The notes beneath the pieces are model-generated. The model was not told the origin of the DNA and did not search any database. It worked only from the letters and a program-made list of their open reading frames with translations. Positions 48,093 to 57,120 of a stretch of 64,000 nt of DNA are shown here, one piece after another; the stretch's first letter is position 1; the number at the start of each line of letters is the position of its first letter. A program made the translations under genes and the position numbers. The DNA comes from Roseicella frigidaeris (lineage in GTDB: Bacteria > Pseudomonadota > Alphaproteobacteria > Acetobacterales > Acetobacteraceae). The DNA is taken from contig NZ_QLIX01000005.1 in the NCBI RefSeq assembly GCF_003258945.1, positions 124,001 through 188,000 of the forward strand, written 5' to 3'.

Positions 48093-49196
48093 ATGTCCCA
48101 CAACAGCTTCGGCCATCTCTTCCGCGTCACCACCTGGGGCGAGAGCCATGGCCCGGCCATCGGCTGCGTCGTCGATGGCTGCCCGCCGCGCCTCGCCCTG
48201 ACGGAAGCGGACATCCAGCCCTTCCTCGACCGCCGCCGCCCCGGCCAGTCGAAATTCGTCACCCAGCGGCAGGAGCCGGACCAGGTCCGCATCCTCTCCG
48301 GCACCTTCGAGGGGCTGACCACCGGCACCCCGATCGCCCTGCTGATCGAGAACCAGGACCAGCGCAGCCGCGACTACGGCGAGATCAAGGACCGCTTCCG
48401 CCCCGGCCATGCCGACCTGGCCTATGAGCTGAAATACGGTATCCGCGACTATCGCGGCGGCGGCCGCTCCTCGGCGCGGGAGACCGCCATGCGGGTGGCC
48501 GCCGGCGCCGTGGCCCGGCGGGTGCTGGAGGGCGTGACGATCCGCGGCGCCCTGGTGCAGATGGGCCCCGACCGCATCGACCGCGCCGTCTGGGACTGGG
48601 CGGCGGCCGAGGAGAACCCCTTCTTCTGCCCCGACCCCGCGGCGGCGCGGCGCTGGGAGGCGATGCTGACCGAGGCGCGGAAATCCGGCTCCTCCCTCGG
48701 CGCGGTGATCGAGCTGGTGGCCGAGGGCGCCCCACCCGGCCTCGGCGCCCCGGTCTACGGCAAGCTCGATGCCGACCTCGCCGCGGCGCTGATGAGCATC
48801 AATGCGGTCAAGGGCGTCGAGATCGGCGAGGGCTTCGCCGCCGCCGCCCTCTCCGGCGAGGCCAATGCCGACGAGATGCGCATGGGCGCGGATGGCCGCG
48901 TGCTGTTCGGCGACAACCATGCGGGCGGCATCCTCGGCGGCATCTCCACCGGCCAGCCCATCGTCGCCCGTTTCGCGGTGAAGCCCACCTCCTCCATCCT
49001 GACGCCGCGCCGCTCGGTGGACCGCTTCGGCCAGGAGGTGGAGGTGCTGACCAAGGGGCGGCACGATCCCTGCGTCGGCATCCGCGCCGTGCCGGTGGGC
49101 GAGGCGATGCTGGCGATCACCCTCGCCGACCACCTGCTGCGGCACCGGGCGCAGAACCCGGACGCCCCGGGCGAGGCGCGGCTGCCGCGCAACTAG
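48093..49196 (+). CDS. aroC: Chorismate synthase AroC
   Basis: 367 aa. AroC is the FMNH2-dependent last step of the shikimate pathway (EPSP to chorismate). Signature stretches: [61 protein letters not shown], and [30 protein letters not shown]. Length is normal. The SD is weak. The fabI-aroC order is common in alphaproteobacteria. The TAG stop is the first part of a palindromic repeat. Confidence 0.97.
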   Translation: MSHNSFGHLFRVTTWGESHGPAIGCVVDGCPPRLALTEADIQPFLDRRRPGQSKFVTQRQEPDQVRILSGTFEGLTTGTPIALLIENQDQRSRDYGEIKDRFRPGHADLAYELKYGIRDYRGGGRSSARETAMRVAAGAVARRVLEGVTIRGALVQMGPDRIDRAVWDWAAAEENPFFCPDPAAARRWEAMLTEARKSGSSLGAVIELVAEGAPPGLGAPVYGKLDADLAAALMSINAVKGVEIGEGFAAAALSGEANADEMRMGADGRVLFGDNHAGGILGGISTGQPIVARFAVKPTSSILTPRRSVDRFGQEVEVLTKGRHDPCVGIRAVPVGEAMLAITLADHLLRHRAQNPDAPGEARLPRN

Positions 49197-49260
49197 GGCA
49201 GATCCCGATCAGGTGGACTCACCTGATCGGGTGAAGATGCTCTGAAAACAAAAGCCTAGG
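49194..49260. repeat. Composite palindromic repeat, copy 4
   Basis: Core arms CCCGATCAGGTG (49204-49215) and CACCTGATCGGG (49220-49231) with loop GACT, then GTGAAGATGCTCTGAAAAC and CCTAGG. It is nearly identical to the 24.1-kb copy but lacks the second hairpin. It begins on the aroC stop codon (TAGGGCAGATC). Confidence 0.92.
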
Positions 49261-49297
49261 GCGCCGCGGCCTGGATGCCGGGCCGAAAAAACGCCGT

Positions 49298-49389
49298 ACT
49301 ATAGTAGGGGCTCTGGAACGAGGCCGCCCGCTTGACGCTCCGTGAGGTGGCCGGGAAGCTTCGGTCACCGAGGAGTGTGAGACACGGCC
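49298..49389 (+). promoter_or_regulatory. Promoter and structured leader of the unrecognised 401-aa gene
   Basis: The palindrome ACTATAGT (49298-49305) contains TATAGT, a good -10. Downstream, GGCCGCC (49322-49328) can pair with GGTGGCC (49346-49352), and TCGGT (49361-49365) with ACCGA (49367-49371). CTCC near 49339 could pair with the GAGGAG that probably serves as SD. I considered a riboswitch but recognise no known class. Confidence 0.45.
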
Positions 49390-50595
49390 ATGCCCTTCGC
49401 TGATCCGCAAGCGGAGCTCCCCGCGCTCAATGCCTTCATCGCCCTCTGCGGCGAGGCCCAGTGGTCGGCGCGCGTCGCGGAGCTCGGCCTGCGGGCGCAG
49501 CCCGGCTCCCGCTCGGGCCGGGCGGCGCAGCAGCGGCATGCCCTCGAACTCATCCTGTCGCGCCTCGCCGAGGGCCGGCCGGCGGCGCGGGCCACGCCGA
49601 CCGAGCAACGCCTCTGCCTCCTGGCGCAGGAAGCGGTGACGCTGGCCGAGACCCTGCCCGCCGCCGGCCGGCGGACGCTGCAGGACCGGATCCTCGCCGG
49701 GCTGACCGGCCCGGCGACGCTGATCCCCCTCTTCCACCTGCTGCGCACCGCGGCGCTGCTGCGCCAGCGCGGCTTCACGCTCCGTTTCGACGGGCTGGCG
49801 GCGGATGCGCCCTACGACATCCTGGCCGAGCGCGGCGGCGCCACCGCCGAGCTGGTCTGCGAGACGGTCTCGGCCGAGGAGGGCCGGCCGGTGCATCGCG
49901 GCGACTGGTGGGCCTTGGTCGACGCCATCGACCCGGAATTGCAGACCTGGCTGGCGGCGCATCCCGGCCGCTACCTGCTGAAGATGACCCTGCCCGAGGG
50001 CATCTCCGGCGCCGAGCAGCTGGCCGAGCTGCAGCGGCGGATCTCGGGGCTGCTGAGCGCCGAGCGGCGGCAGGATGCCGGGGCGCAGGCGGTGCTGAAG
50101 CTCGATCCGCTCATGCTCGCCGGCGCGCAGCTGCAGGACATGCCGGGCGGCCTGCCGGCCCGGTTGCGGGCCCTTTTCGGGCCCGAGGCGCATCTCGCCG
50201 TCACCACCGGCCGGGATGGCGGCAGCGTCTTCGCCATGGCGGCGCGGGCGGGGCGGGAGAACGAGATCGCCGGCGCGGTCAGCCGCCGCGCCACGGAGGC
50301 GGCGGCGCAGCGGCTGACCGGCCGGCATCCCGGCATCCTGGCCATCTTCCTCGACGACCTCGACCGCACCGACTGGCAGGCCCTACGGGGCGAGCATCTC
50401 GAGCTCGAGGGCGCGGTGCGCCGCTTCCTCACCACCGCCGCGGCGCGTCGGGTGGTGGCCGTGTCCTGCACCTCCCGCTTCGAGATGTTCGGGGCGCCGG
50501 ATGCGGTGGCGGAGGGGGAGCTGCGCTTCCGCAACCCGGCCCATGCCGCCGCCCGGCAGCCCGGCCTGGCGCCGGCGATCCTGTCCTCGATGTGA
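49390..50595 (+). CDS. Conserved-looking protein of unknown function, 401 aa
   Basis: I do not recognise a named family. The ATG at 49390 follows a GAGGAG about 14 bases upstream. The N-terminal third is helical and Ala/Leu/Arg-rich. Around residues 129-190 is a strand-rich block FTLRFDGLAADAPYDILAER...AELVCETVSAEEG, then HRGDWWALVDAIDPELQTWL and the strand RYLLKMTLPEGI. The spacing D143-x10-E154 hints at a PD-(D/E)xK nuclease-like core, but the Lys is missing, so this is speculation. The C-terminal part has AIFLDDLDRTDWQAL and AVSCTSRFEMFG. Codon use matches the neighbours. It has its own promoter and a strong terminator, so it is probably monocistronic. Confidence 0.8.
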   Translation: MPFADPQAELPALNAFIALCGEAQWSARVAELGLRAQPGSRSGRAAQQRHALELILSRLAEGRPAARATPTEQRLCLLAQEAVTLAETLPAAGRRTLQDRILAGLTGPATLIPLFHLLRTAALLRQRGFTLRFDGLAADAPYDILAERGGATAELVCETVSAEEGRPVHRGDWWALVDAIDPELQTWLAAHPGRYLLKMTLPEGISGAEQLAELQRRISGLLSAERRQDAGAQAVLKLDPLMLAGAQLQDMPGGLPARLRALFGPEAHLAVTTGRDGGSVFAMAARAGRENEIAGAVSRRATEAAAQRLTGRHPGILAIFLDDLDRTDWQALRGEHLELEGAVRRFLTTAAARRVVAVSCTSRFEMFGAPDAVAEGELRFRNPAHAAARQPGLAPAILSSM

Positions 50596-50644
50596 CGGGC
50601 GGCCGGGGCCGGCCAGCCCCGGCGCGGCGACCCGTCACAGTTTT
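50591..50644 (+). terminator. Terminator overlapping the stop of the 401-aa gene
   Basis: TGTGACGGG (50591-50599) pairs with CCCGTCACA (50631-50639). An inner stem CCGGGGC/GCCCCGG is at 50603-50622. TTTT follows at 50641-50644. The left arm includes the TGA stop codon. The same T-run contributes to a TTGACA (50643-50648) that may be the -35 of the next promoter. Confidence 0.8.
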
Positions 50645-50750
50645 GACATCGCCGTGCCGAATTGTTGCACCGCGCAACTGCCAAGTTTCAGCTACGTTTC
50701 CAGACAGCTTCGCTGGACGCTGCCGCTCAGGGGAGTTGCGGGAGAGCAAG

Positions 50751-50825
50751 ATGCCTGGGCGCGTGAACCGGCCTTGGTCGATAGCTGCCGCAGCCGCCAC
50801 CAAAACGGGAGACAAGCTTGCATGA
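50751..50825 (+). CDS. 24-codon leader ORF coupled to the PCRF mini-protein gene
   Basis: A short frame with its own SD-like GGGAGAG starts ATG at 50751 and encodes MPGRVNRPWSIAAAAATKTG plus DKLA. Its TGA overlaps the ATG of the following gene (ATGA at 50822-50825). This overlap and the good SD suggest it is translated and coupled to the downstream gene, perhaps as a leader peptide. No Cys, His or repeated codon run typical of amino-acid attenuators is seen, apart from five Ala codons (GCT GCC GCA GCC GCC). A GTTGC-N5-GCAAC inverted repeat at 50664-50678 lies upstream and could be an operator. Confidence 0.5.
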   Translation: MPGRVNRPWSIAAAAATKTGDKLA

Positions 50826-50965
50826 CCGAGCGTGAATTCGAGGCCAAGCTTGCCGAGCTCGACAGGCTCCTGAACGATCCGGAGATCCGCATGGACCCGG
50901 ACCGGGTCTGGTCCCTGCTGGCCGAGATCAGCTCTCAGGATATGCGTGGGGCCGCCGGGGCCTGA
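50822..50965 (+). CDS. 47-aa PCRF-like mini-protein
   Basis: 47 aa: TEREFEAKLAELDRLLNDPE begins it, then IRMDPDRVWSLLAEISSQD. This resembles the start of the PCRF domain of class I release factors (coiled-coil helices with LLxDPE), but no GGQ domain, codon-recognition domain or remaining sequence is present. Similar short PCRF-like proteins are, as far as I recall, annotated in related alphaproteobacteria. SD GGGAGA is nine bases ahead. It is followed 23 bases later by a very strong terminator, so it forms a compact unit with the 24-codon ORF. The role is unknown; an effect on ribosomes is a guess. Confidence 0.78.
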   Translation: MTEREFEAKLAELDRLLNDPEIRMDPDRVWSLLAEISSQDMRGAAGA

Positions 50966-50988
50966 CCTCGGCCACGGAGGACGGTTCG

Positions 50989-51021
50989 GGGCCGCCGATG
51001 CCAGGCATCGGCGGCCCTTTT
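50989..51021 (+). terminator. Very strong terminator after the PCRF-like gene
   Basis: A 14-bp perfect stem, GGGCCGCCGATGCC (50989-51002) with GGCATCGGCGGCCC (51004-51017), a single centre base and TTTT at 51018-51021. It separates this unit from the convergent thiolase gene. Confidence 0.93.
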
Positions 51022-51040
51022 CGTGTCGGATCAGCCCGTA

Positions 51041-52243
51041 TCAGGCCACCTCGAACAGGCCCGCCGCCCCCTGGCCGCCGCCGATGCACATGGTGACCAC
51101 CACGTACCGCACGCCGCGACGCTTGCCCTCGATCAGCGCGTGGCCGGTCATGCGGGCGCCGCTCATCCCATAGGGATGGCCGATGGCGATGGCGCCGCCA
51201 TCGACGTTCAGCCGGTCATTCGGGATGCCGAGCGTGTCGCGGCAATAGAGCACCTGGCAGGCGAAGGCCTCGTTCAGCTCCCAGAGTCCGATATCCTCCA
51301 TGGCGAGGCCATGCTGCTTGAGCAGCTTCGGGATGGCGAAGACCGGGCCGATGCCCATCTCGTCCGGGTCGGTGCCCGCCACCGCCATGCCGCGATAGAT
51401 CCCGAGCGGATGCAGGCCGCGGCGGGAGGCCTCGGCCTCCTCCATCACCACGCAGGCCGAGGCGCCGTCCGAGAGCTGGCTGGCATTGCCGGCGGTGATG
51501 AAGCGCCCCTCCTTGATCCGCTGCCCGTCCTTGAAGACCGGCTTCAGCGAGGCCAGGCCCTCGAGCGTGGTGTCGGCGCGGTTGCCCTCGTCCCGGGCGA
51601 GGGTGACCTCCTTGCGGCTCACCTCCCCCGTCGCCTTGTCCTGCACCAGCATGGTGCTGGTCAGCGGCACGATCTCCTGCTCGAAGCGGCCCGCCGCCTG
51701 TGCCGCGGCGGTGCGCTGCTGCGATTGCAGGGCATAGGCGTCCTGCGCCTCGCGGCTGATGCCGTAGCGGTCGGCGACCACCTCGGCGGTCTCCAGCATG
51801 CTCATGTAGAGCTGCGGCACGTGCTGCTCGAGCCAGGGGTCGCGCGTGCGGTGGCGGTTCATCTTGTCGTTCTGCACGAGCGAGATGGATTCGAGGCCGC
51901 CGCCGACCGCCACCTGCATGCCGTCGACGATCACCTGCTTGGCCGCGGTGGCGATCGCCATCAGGCCGGAGGAGCATTGCCGGTCCACCGACATGCCGGG
52001 GACGCTCTGCGGCAGACCGGCGCGCAGCGCGCAGGCGCGGGCGAAATTCGAGCCCTGGCTGCCCTGCTGCAGCGCCGCCCCCATGACGACGTCCTCGACC
52101 TCGGCCGGATCGAGCTTCGCCCGCTGCACTGCGGCGGCGATGGCATGGCCGCCGAGCGTCGGGGCGGGCGTGTCGTTGAAGGCGCCGCGATAGGCGCGGC
52201 CAATCGGCGTCCGCGCGGTGGAGACGATGACGGCTGTGCGCAT
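51041..52243 (-). CDS. Thiolase (acetyl-CoA acetyltransferase family)
   Basis: 400 aa from the ATG at 52243, preceded by GGGAGA; an upstream in-frame extension is not conserved. Thiolase I/II fold. The nucleophilic Cys is in [15 protein letters not shown], the His-containing loop is [31 protein letters not shown] follows, and the second catalytic Cys is in [12 protein letters not shown]. It could act in beta-oxidation (FadA-like) or in acetoacetyl-CoA synthesis; the linked thioesterase fits acyl-CoA turnover. It has a 40-base gap from the upstream thioesterase gene on the same strand. Confidence 0.94.
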   Translation of the reverse strand: MRTAVIVSTARTPIGRAYRGAFNDTPAPTLGGHAIAAAVQRAKLDPAEVEDVVMGAALQQGSQGSNFARACALRAGLPQSVPGMSVDRQCSSGLMAIATAAKQVIVDGMQVAVGGGLESISLVQNDKMNRHRTRDPWLEQHVPQLYMSMLETAEVVADRYGISREAQDAYALQSQQRTAAAQAAGRFEQEIVPLTSTMLVQDKATGEVSRKEVTLARDEGNRADTTLEGLASLKPVFKDGQRIKEGRFITAGNASQLSDGASACVVMEEAEASRRGLHPLGIYRGMAVAGTDPDEMGIGPVFAIPKLLKQHGLAMEDIGLWELNEAFACQVLYCRDTLGIPNDRLNVDGGAIAIGHPYGMSGARMTGHALIEGKRRGVRYVVVTMCIGGGQGAAGLFEVA

Positions 52244-52283
52244 GCTGGTTTCTCCCTTGTCGTCGGTCTTCGGGCCGGCCGGT

Positions 52284-52751
52284 TCAGGCGCTGCCGAGAA
52301 TCTTCCACACCCCGTCGCCATGGACCAGGGTCCGGCCGCCCGAGCTGAGCAGGCCGCGGACGAAGACCACGCTCTTCGTCGCGCGCAGCACCTCGCCGCG
52401 GCCGGTCACCAGCTCGCCGAGCCGGCCCGGGACGATGAAATGGGTGTTGAGCTGCACCGTGGTGACGGGGCGCCGGCCCGCCGCCTCCCAGACCGTCATG
52501 CCGAGCACGTCGTCGAGGAAGCTCATCAGCATGCCGCCATGCACCACCCCGCCGATATTGAGGTGCCGCTGCTCCGGCAGGAAGGCGTATTCCCACCCCT
52601 CGCCGGCGCGGCGGGCGAGGAAGGGGCCGATCATGGCCGGGTAGTCCTTGGCGGGCACCGGCTTCCAGCCCTCGGCCTTGAGGTCGGGCGGCACGGCATG
52701 GCCGGGCTTCAGGTCCGGATACCGGACCTCCTGGGGGGCGATATCGTCCAT
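52284..52751 (-). CDS. PaaI-family hotdog thioesterase
   Basis: 155 aa from the ATG at 52751; longer frames to 52916 show only Arg/Ala-rich sequence. The hotdog core is [26 protein letters not shown], with the HGG motif and catalytic Asp typical of PaaI-like acyl-CoA thioesterases. [39 protein letters not shown] follows. It probably hydrolyses medium-chain or aromatic acyl-CoAs. It lies between tlyA (56 bases upstream) and thiolase on one strand and may be a late part of the same transcript. Confidence 0.88.
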   Translation of the reverse strand: MDDIAPQEVRYPDLKPGHAVPPDLKAEGWKPVPAKDYPAMIGPFLARRAGEGWEYAFLPEQRHLNIGGVVHGGMLMSFLDDVLGMTVWEAAGRRPVTTVQLNTHFIVPGRLGELVTGRGEVLRATKSVVFVRGLLSSGGRTLVHGDGVWKILGSA

Positions 52752-52807
52752 GCGCCGGGTATAGCGGCGGCGGCGCGCGGCGTCATGGCCGGCCAGGGCC
52801 GCGGCCT

Positions 52808-53554
52808 TCATCCCTCCCGGCGGGCGGCGATGAGGAATTCCCGGTTGCCCTCCGGCCCGAGGATCGGGCTCGGCTCGATGCCGGCCACCCGCCAGCCCGG
52901 CAGCCCGCCCCACCATTCGGCGATCCGGGTGCAGACGGCGCGGTGCACCGCCGCATCCCGCACCACCCCGCCCTTGGCGACCGCCGGCCCGACCTCGAAT
53001 TGCGGCTTGATCAGCGCGACGGCCCAGGCGCCGGCGGCGCAGAAGGAGAGCGGCCGCGGCAGCACGGTGGCGAGGCCGATGAAGCTGGCGTCGCAGACCA
53101 GCAGGCCCGGCGCCTCCGGCACCTGGGCCGGCTCCAGGTAGCGGGCATTCACCCGCTCCAGCACCACCACCCGCGGGTCGTTGCGCAGCCGCCAGGCGAG
53201 CTGGCCATGCCCGACATCGACGGCATAGACCCGCGCCGCCCCGTGCTGCAGCAGCACGTCGGTGAAGCCGCCGGTCGAGGCGCCGATGTCGAGGCCGACG
53301 CGCCCCTCCGGCGAGAGGCCGAAATGCCCGAGCGCATGCGCGAGCTTCACCCCGCCGCGGGACACCCAGGGATGGTCCTGGCCTCGCACCTCGAGCGCGG
53401 TGCCGGGCGGCAGCATCTGGCCGGATTTCTCGATCCGCCGCTCGCCGGAATAGACCTTGCCGGCGAGGATCAGGGCCTGGGCCCGGGTCCGGCTCTCCGC
53501 CAGCCCGCGATCCACCAGCGCCTGGTCGGCACGCTCCTTGGCGATGGTCTGCAC
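52808..53554 (-). CDS. tlyA: TlyA-family rRNA 2'-O-methyltransferase / hemolysin-like protein
   Basis: 248 aa. An N-terminal S4 RNA-binding domain (ERADQALVDRGLAESRTRAQALILAGKVY) precedes an FtsJ-like methyltransferase. The SAM-binding motif is VGLDIGASTGGFTDVLLQHGA, with VYAVDVGHGQLAWRLRNDPRV and ALIKPQFEVG completing the fold. TlyA proteins modify cytidines in 16S and 23S rRNA in other bacteria; the target here is not proven. It follows dxs by 56 bases, giving the common xseB-ispA-dxs-tlyA order. Confidence 0.93.
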   Translation of the reverse strand: MQTIAKERADQALVDRGLAESRTRAQALILAGKVYSGERRIEKSGQMLPPGTALEVRGQDHPWVSRGGVKLAHALGHFGLSPEGRVGLDIGASTGGFTDVLLQHGAARVYAVDVGHGQLAWRLRNDPRVVVLERVNARYLEPAQVPEAPGLLVCDASFIGLATVLPRPLSFCAAGAWAVALIKPQFEVGPAVAKGGVVRDAAVHRAVCTRIAEWWGGLPGWRVAGIEPSPILGPEGNREFLIAARREG

Positions 53555-53610
53555 CCCCGTCCTTCCGCGGCGGGCCGCGGCGGGCCCCGGCCGTCCCGCC
53601 GCCGCCGGTG

Positions 53611-55533
53611 TCAGGCCCGGGCGGGCCGTGCCGCCGCGCCGCTGCCCAGCGCCGAGACCGCCATGGCGACGATCTGGGCCGCGTTCAGCCCCGCCTCGTC
53701 ATACTGCTTCCGCGGGTTGTCGTGGTCGATGAAGCGGTCCGGCAGGCACATCGGCCGCACCTTCAGCCCGGCATCCAGCATCCCGCGCAGCGCCAGGTGC
53801 TGCAGCACGAAGCTGCCGAAGCCGCCAACCGAGCCCTCCTCGATGGTGATCAGCACCTCGTGCTCGCGCGCCAGGCGCTCGACCAGCGCCGTGTCGAGCG
53901 GCTTGGCGAAGCGGGCATCGGCGACGGTGGTGGAGAGGCCGCGCGCGCCCAGCTCCTCGGCCGCCCGCAGGCATTCGGCCAGCCGCGTGCCGTAGGAGAG
54001 GATGGCGACGGAGCTGCCCTCGCGGATGATGCGGCCCTTGCCGATCTCGAGCGGCGTGCCGCGCGCCGGCAGCTCGACGCCGAGCCCCTCGCCGCGCGGA
54101 TAGCGGAAGGCGCTCGGGCGGTCGTCGATGGCGGCGGCGGTCGCCACCATGTGCATCAGCTCCACCTCGTCGCTCGGCGCCATCAGCACGATGCCGGGCA
54201 GGCAGCCGAGATAGGCGATGTCGAAGCTGCCGGCATGGGTCGCGCCATCGGCCCCGACCAGCCCGGCGCGGTCCATGGCGAAGCGCACCGGCAGGCCCTG
54301 CAGCACCACGTCGTGCACCACCTGGTCGTAGGCGCGCTGCAGGAAGGTGGAGTAGATGGCGCAGAAGGGCTTCATCCCCTCGGTCGCCATGCCGGCGGCG
54401 AAGGTGACGGCGTGCTGCTCGGCGATGCCGACATCGAAGCTGCGCTTGGGGAAACGCTTGCCGAAGGCATCGAGCCCGGTGCCGGACGGCATGGCGGCGT
54501 TGACCGCGACGATGCGCGGATCCGCCTCCGCCTCGGCGATCAGCGCGTTGGCGAAGACCTTGGTGTAGGAGGGCGGGCCGGGCGGCGCCTTCTGCTGCTC
54601 GCCGGTGATGACGTTGAACTTCTGCACGCCGTGGTACTTGTCGGCGCTGGCCTCGGCCGGGGCGTAGCCCTTGCCCTTCTTCGTCACCACATGCAGCAGG
54701 ATCGGCTCCTGCATCTCCTGGTCGCGCAGGTTGCGCAGCACCGGCATGAGGTGGTCGAGGTCGTGCCCGTCGATCGGGCCGACATAGTAGAAGCCCAGCT
54801 CCTCGAACAGGGTGCCGCCGGTGAGCAGCCCGCGGGCATACTCGTCCGCCCGCTTGGCGACGCGCTCGACCGGCGCCGGGAAGCGCCGCGCCAGCTTGGC
54901 CATCATGTCGCGGATCGAGAGGAAGGGCCGCGAGGAGACGACCTTCGACAGATAGGCGCTCATCGCCCCGACCGGCGGGGCGATCGACATGTCGTTGTCG
55001 TTCAGGACGACGATGAGGCGCGACTTCTCGGCGCCGGCGTTGTTCATCGCCTCATAGGCCATGCCGGCGCTCATCGCGCCGTCGCCGATCACCGCGATGA
55101 CGTTGCGGGCATCGCCCTTCAGGTCGCGCGCCACGGCCATGCCGAGGCCGGCCGAGATGGAGGTGCTGGAATGCGCCGCGCCGAAGGGGTCGTACTCGCT
55201 CTCGCTGCGGCGGGTGAAGCCGGAGAGGCCGCCGCCCTGGCGCAGCGTGCGGATGCGGTCGCGCCGGCCGGTCAGGATCTTGTGCGGATAGGCTTGGTGG
55301 CCGACATCCCAGATCAGCCGGTCGCGCGGCGTCTCGAACACCGCGTGCAGCGCGACGGTGAGCTCGACCACGCCGAGCGAGGCGCCGAGATGGCCGCCGG
55401 TCTGGCTGACGGCGTGGATCGTCTCCGCGCGCAGCTCGTCCGCCAGCCCCTTGAGCTGCTCGGTCGAGAAATTGCGCATATCGGCGGGAATTCGGACCCG
55501 GTCGAGCAGGGGCGTGGAGGGCGGTGCCGACAT
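53611..55533 (-). CDS. dxs: 1-deoxy-D-xylulose-5-phosphate synthase
   Basis: 640 aa. Dxs is the thiamine-diphosphate enzyme that starts the MEP isoprenoid pathway from pyruvate and glyceraldehyde-3-phosphate. [18 protein letters not shown] and [15 protein letters not shown] are near the N-terminus. The ThDP/Mg2+-binding [18 protein letters not shown] lies near residue 155, and the pyrimidine domain has [15 protein letters not shown] and [16 protein letters not shown]. Length is standard. It overlaps the ispA stop by one base (TGATG), so the enzyme making precursors and the prenyl synthase using them are translationally coupled. Confidence 0.97.
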   Translation of the reverse strand: MSAPPSTPLLDRVRIPADMRNFSTEQLKGLADELRAETIHAVSQTGGHLGASLGVVELTVALHAVFETPRDRLIWDVGHQAYPHKILTGRRDRIRTLRQGGGLSGFTRRSESEYDPFGAAHSSTSISAGLGMAVARDLKGDARNVIAVIGDGAMSAGMAYEAMNNAGAEKSRLIVVLNDNDMSIAPPVGAMSAYLSKVVSSRPFLSIRDMMAKLARRFPAPVERVAKRADEYARGLLTGGTLFEELGFYYVGPIDGHDLDHLMPVLRNLRDQEMQEPILLHVVTKKGKGYAPAEASADKYHGVQKFNVITGEQQKAPPGPPSYTKVFANALIAEAEADPRIVAVNAAMPSGTGLDAFGKRFPKRSFDVGIAEQHAVTFAAGMATEGMKPFCAIYSTFLQRAYDQVVHDVVLQGLPVRFAMDRAGLVGADGATHAGSFDIAYLGCLPGIVLMAPSDEVELMHMVATAAAIDDRPSAFRYPRGEGLGVELPARGTPLEIGKGRIIREGSSVAILSYGTRLAECLRAAEELGARGLSTTVADARFAKPLDTALVERLAREHEVLITIEEGSVGGFGSFVLQHLALRGMLDAGLKVRPMCLPDRFIDHDNPRKQYDEAGLNAAQIVAMAVSALGSGAAARPARA

Positions 55534-56450
55534 CAGCTCCTCCGCTCGATGGTGAAGTCTGCGAGCATGCGCAAGAGGTCGCCCCTCCGTCCAAAACCGT
55601 CAAGGTGGCCCTTCGCCTGGGCCACCAGCCGCTCCGCCTGCAGCCGGGCCCGGTCGAGGCCGAGCAGCCCCACCAGCGTCGCCTTGCCCGCCTCGGCATC
55701 CTTGCCGGTGGCCTTGCCGGCCTCCTCGGCGCTCACGGTGGCGTCGAGCAGGTCGTCGGCGATCTGGAAGGCAGCGCCGAGGTCGCGGCCATAGGCGAGC
55801 AGGGCATGCCGCTGGGCCAGCGGCGCCTTGCCAAGGATGGCGCCGGCCTCGGCGGCGAATTCGATCAGCTTGCCGGTCTTCAGCGTCTGCAGCCGGCCGA
55901 TCGCCACCTCGTCGAGCGGCGCGCCGGCGCGCTCGGCCAGCATGTCGAGCATCTGGCCGCCGCACATGCCGCGCGGGCCGGCGGCCCGGGAGAGGCAGCG
56001 CACCAGCTCGGCCCGCACCGCCGGATCGGGATGCGTGTCCTCCTCGGCGAGCACGGTGAAGGCGTGGCTCTGCAGCGCGTCGCCGGCGAGGATGGCGGTG
56101 GCCTCGTCGAAGGCAATGTGCACGGTGGGCTTGCCGCGGCGGAGATCGTCGTCGTCCATCGCTGGCAGGTCGTCATGCACCAGGGAATAGGCGTGCACCA
56201 TCTCGATCGCCGCCGCGACCCGGAGCGCCGCCTGGCGGGAGACGGCGAATTGCCGCGCGCCCTCGAGCACGAGGAAGCCGCGCAGCCGCTTGCCGCCGCC
56301 GATCGCGGCGTAGCGCATCGCCGCGTAGAGCGGCGCCTCGGCGCCCTCCTCGGGCGGCAGCAGCACGGCGAGGGCCTGATCGATCTCGGCCGCAGCCTCG
56401 GCCATGGCGCGCGACAGGGACTGCGACGCGGCCTCGGTGGTGGTGCTCAT
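55533..56450 (-). CDS. ispA: Farnesyl diphosphate synthase (geranyltranstransferase)
   Basis: 305 aa from the ATG at 56450. Short-chain polyprenyl synthase. The first Asp-rich motif is [16 protein letters not shown] (DDxxxxD form of bacterial IspA); the second is [21 protein letters not shown] near the start binds IPP. The KTGKLIEFA block is also conserved. It makes farnesyl diphosphate for undecaprenyl phosphate, quinones or hopanoids/carotenoids. Position between xseB and dxs is typical. Confidence 0.95.
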   Translation of the reverse strand: MSTTTEAASQSLSRAMAEAAAEIDQALAVLLPPEEGAEAPLYAAMRYAAIGGGKRLRGFLVLEGARQFAVSRQAALRVAAAIEMVHAYSLVHDDLPAMDDDDLRRGKPTVHIAFDEATAILAGDALQSHAFTVLAEEDTHPDPAVRAELVRCLSRAAGPRGMCGGQMLDMLAERAGAPLDEVAIGRLQTLKTGKLIEFAAEAGAILGKAPLAQRHALLAYGRDLGAAFQIADDLLDATVSAEEAGKATGKDAEAGKATLVGLLGLDRARLQAERLVAQAKGHLDGFGRRGDLLRMLADFTIERRS

Positions 56451-56491
56451 CGCTCTGGCGACCTCACTTAGGCAACCCCATCTGGGCAACC

Positions 56492-56725
56492 TCACTCGAC
56501 ATCGCGCAGCGTCGGCCCGCCCGGCCCCTCGACGATGGCCTGCACCTTCGCCTCGGCCTCCGCCAGCTTCCGTTCGCAATGCTGCCGCAGCGCCGATCCG
56601 CGCTCGTAATCCGCGATCGCCTGGGCCAGGGTGCCCTTGCCCCCCTCCAGCGACCGCACGATCTCCTCCAACTCCTGCAGCGCGTCCTCGAAGGACAGCG
56701 CGGCCAGCTCCCGCTGTGCCGTCAT
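56492..56725 (-). CDS. xseB: Exodeoxyribonuclease VII small subunit
   Basis: 77 aa. FEDALQELEEIVRSLEGGKGTLAQAIADYERGSALRQHCERKLAEAEAKVQ is the full XseB helical hairpin that binds the XseA large subunit. Length matches the family (about 75-85 aa). It starts the xseB-ispA-dxs-tlyA block with a 41-base spacer to ispA. The large subunit gene is not in the window. Confidence 0.94.
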   Translation of the reverse strand: MTAQRELAALSFEDALQELEEIVRSLEGGKGTLAQAIADYERGSALRQHCERKLAEAEAKVQAIVEGPGGPTLRDVE

Positions 56726-57120
56726 GATGCCCGTTCTGTCCCCTTCCGGCGCGCCGGGCGGTCCCGCTCCCCAAACGGGGGCGTCCGGCTCGAACCCCCA
56801 TCATACATCGCGCGCGGCCATGGCAAAACCTCGCCGCGCCCAGGAAAGCGGCAAGCCCGGCGGCGCGTGTCGCGCACGCGACACAGCCGCGCGGCGAGGC
56901 GGCCGGCGCGAGTTATATATTCCCTGTCCGCACCGTTACGCATGAACCCATCGTCGCCGCACCGTGACGGAGATGTTGCCGCGCCGGCTGCTCCCATCGC
57001 AGCATGGCCACCGGTGCCGGCCCGCCCGCGGGACCGGCCCGAGCGCAGCAATGGTCCGGACACGCAACAGGATGCGGCCGAGCATGAACACATGCCGGCG
57101 GGACCGAGAGGAGGACGTCC
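56726..57120. other. Divergent intergenic region between xseB and the MFS gene
   Basis: 395 bases. A sudden AT-rich stretch GAGTTATATATTCCCTG (around 56907-56923) is the best promoter candidate, most likely for the plus-strand MFS gene. A GAGGAG SD lies just before its ATG. No convincing additional ORF, repeat or operator was found. Confidence 0.5.

Noticed and set aside
49322-49376. Possible riboswitch in the leader of the 401-aa gene
   Set aside because: Two stems can be drawn but no known riboswitch consensus is recognised, so it is described only as a structured leader.
53608-55794. 728-codon plus-strand frame opposite dxs
   Set aside because: Antisense shadow of an unambiguous dxs; no start signal or protein-like composition.
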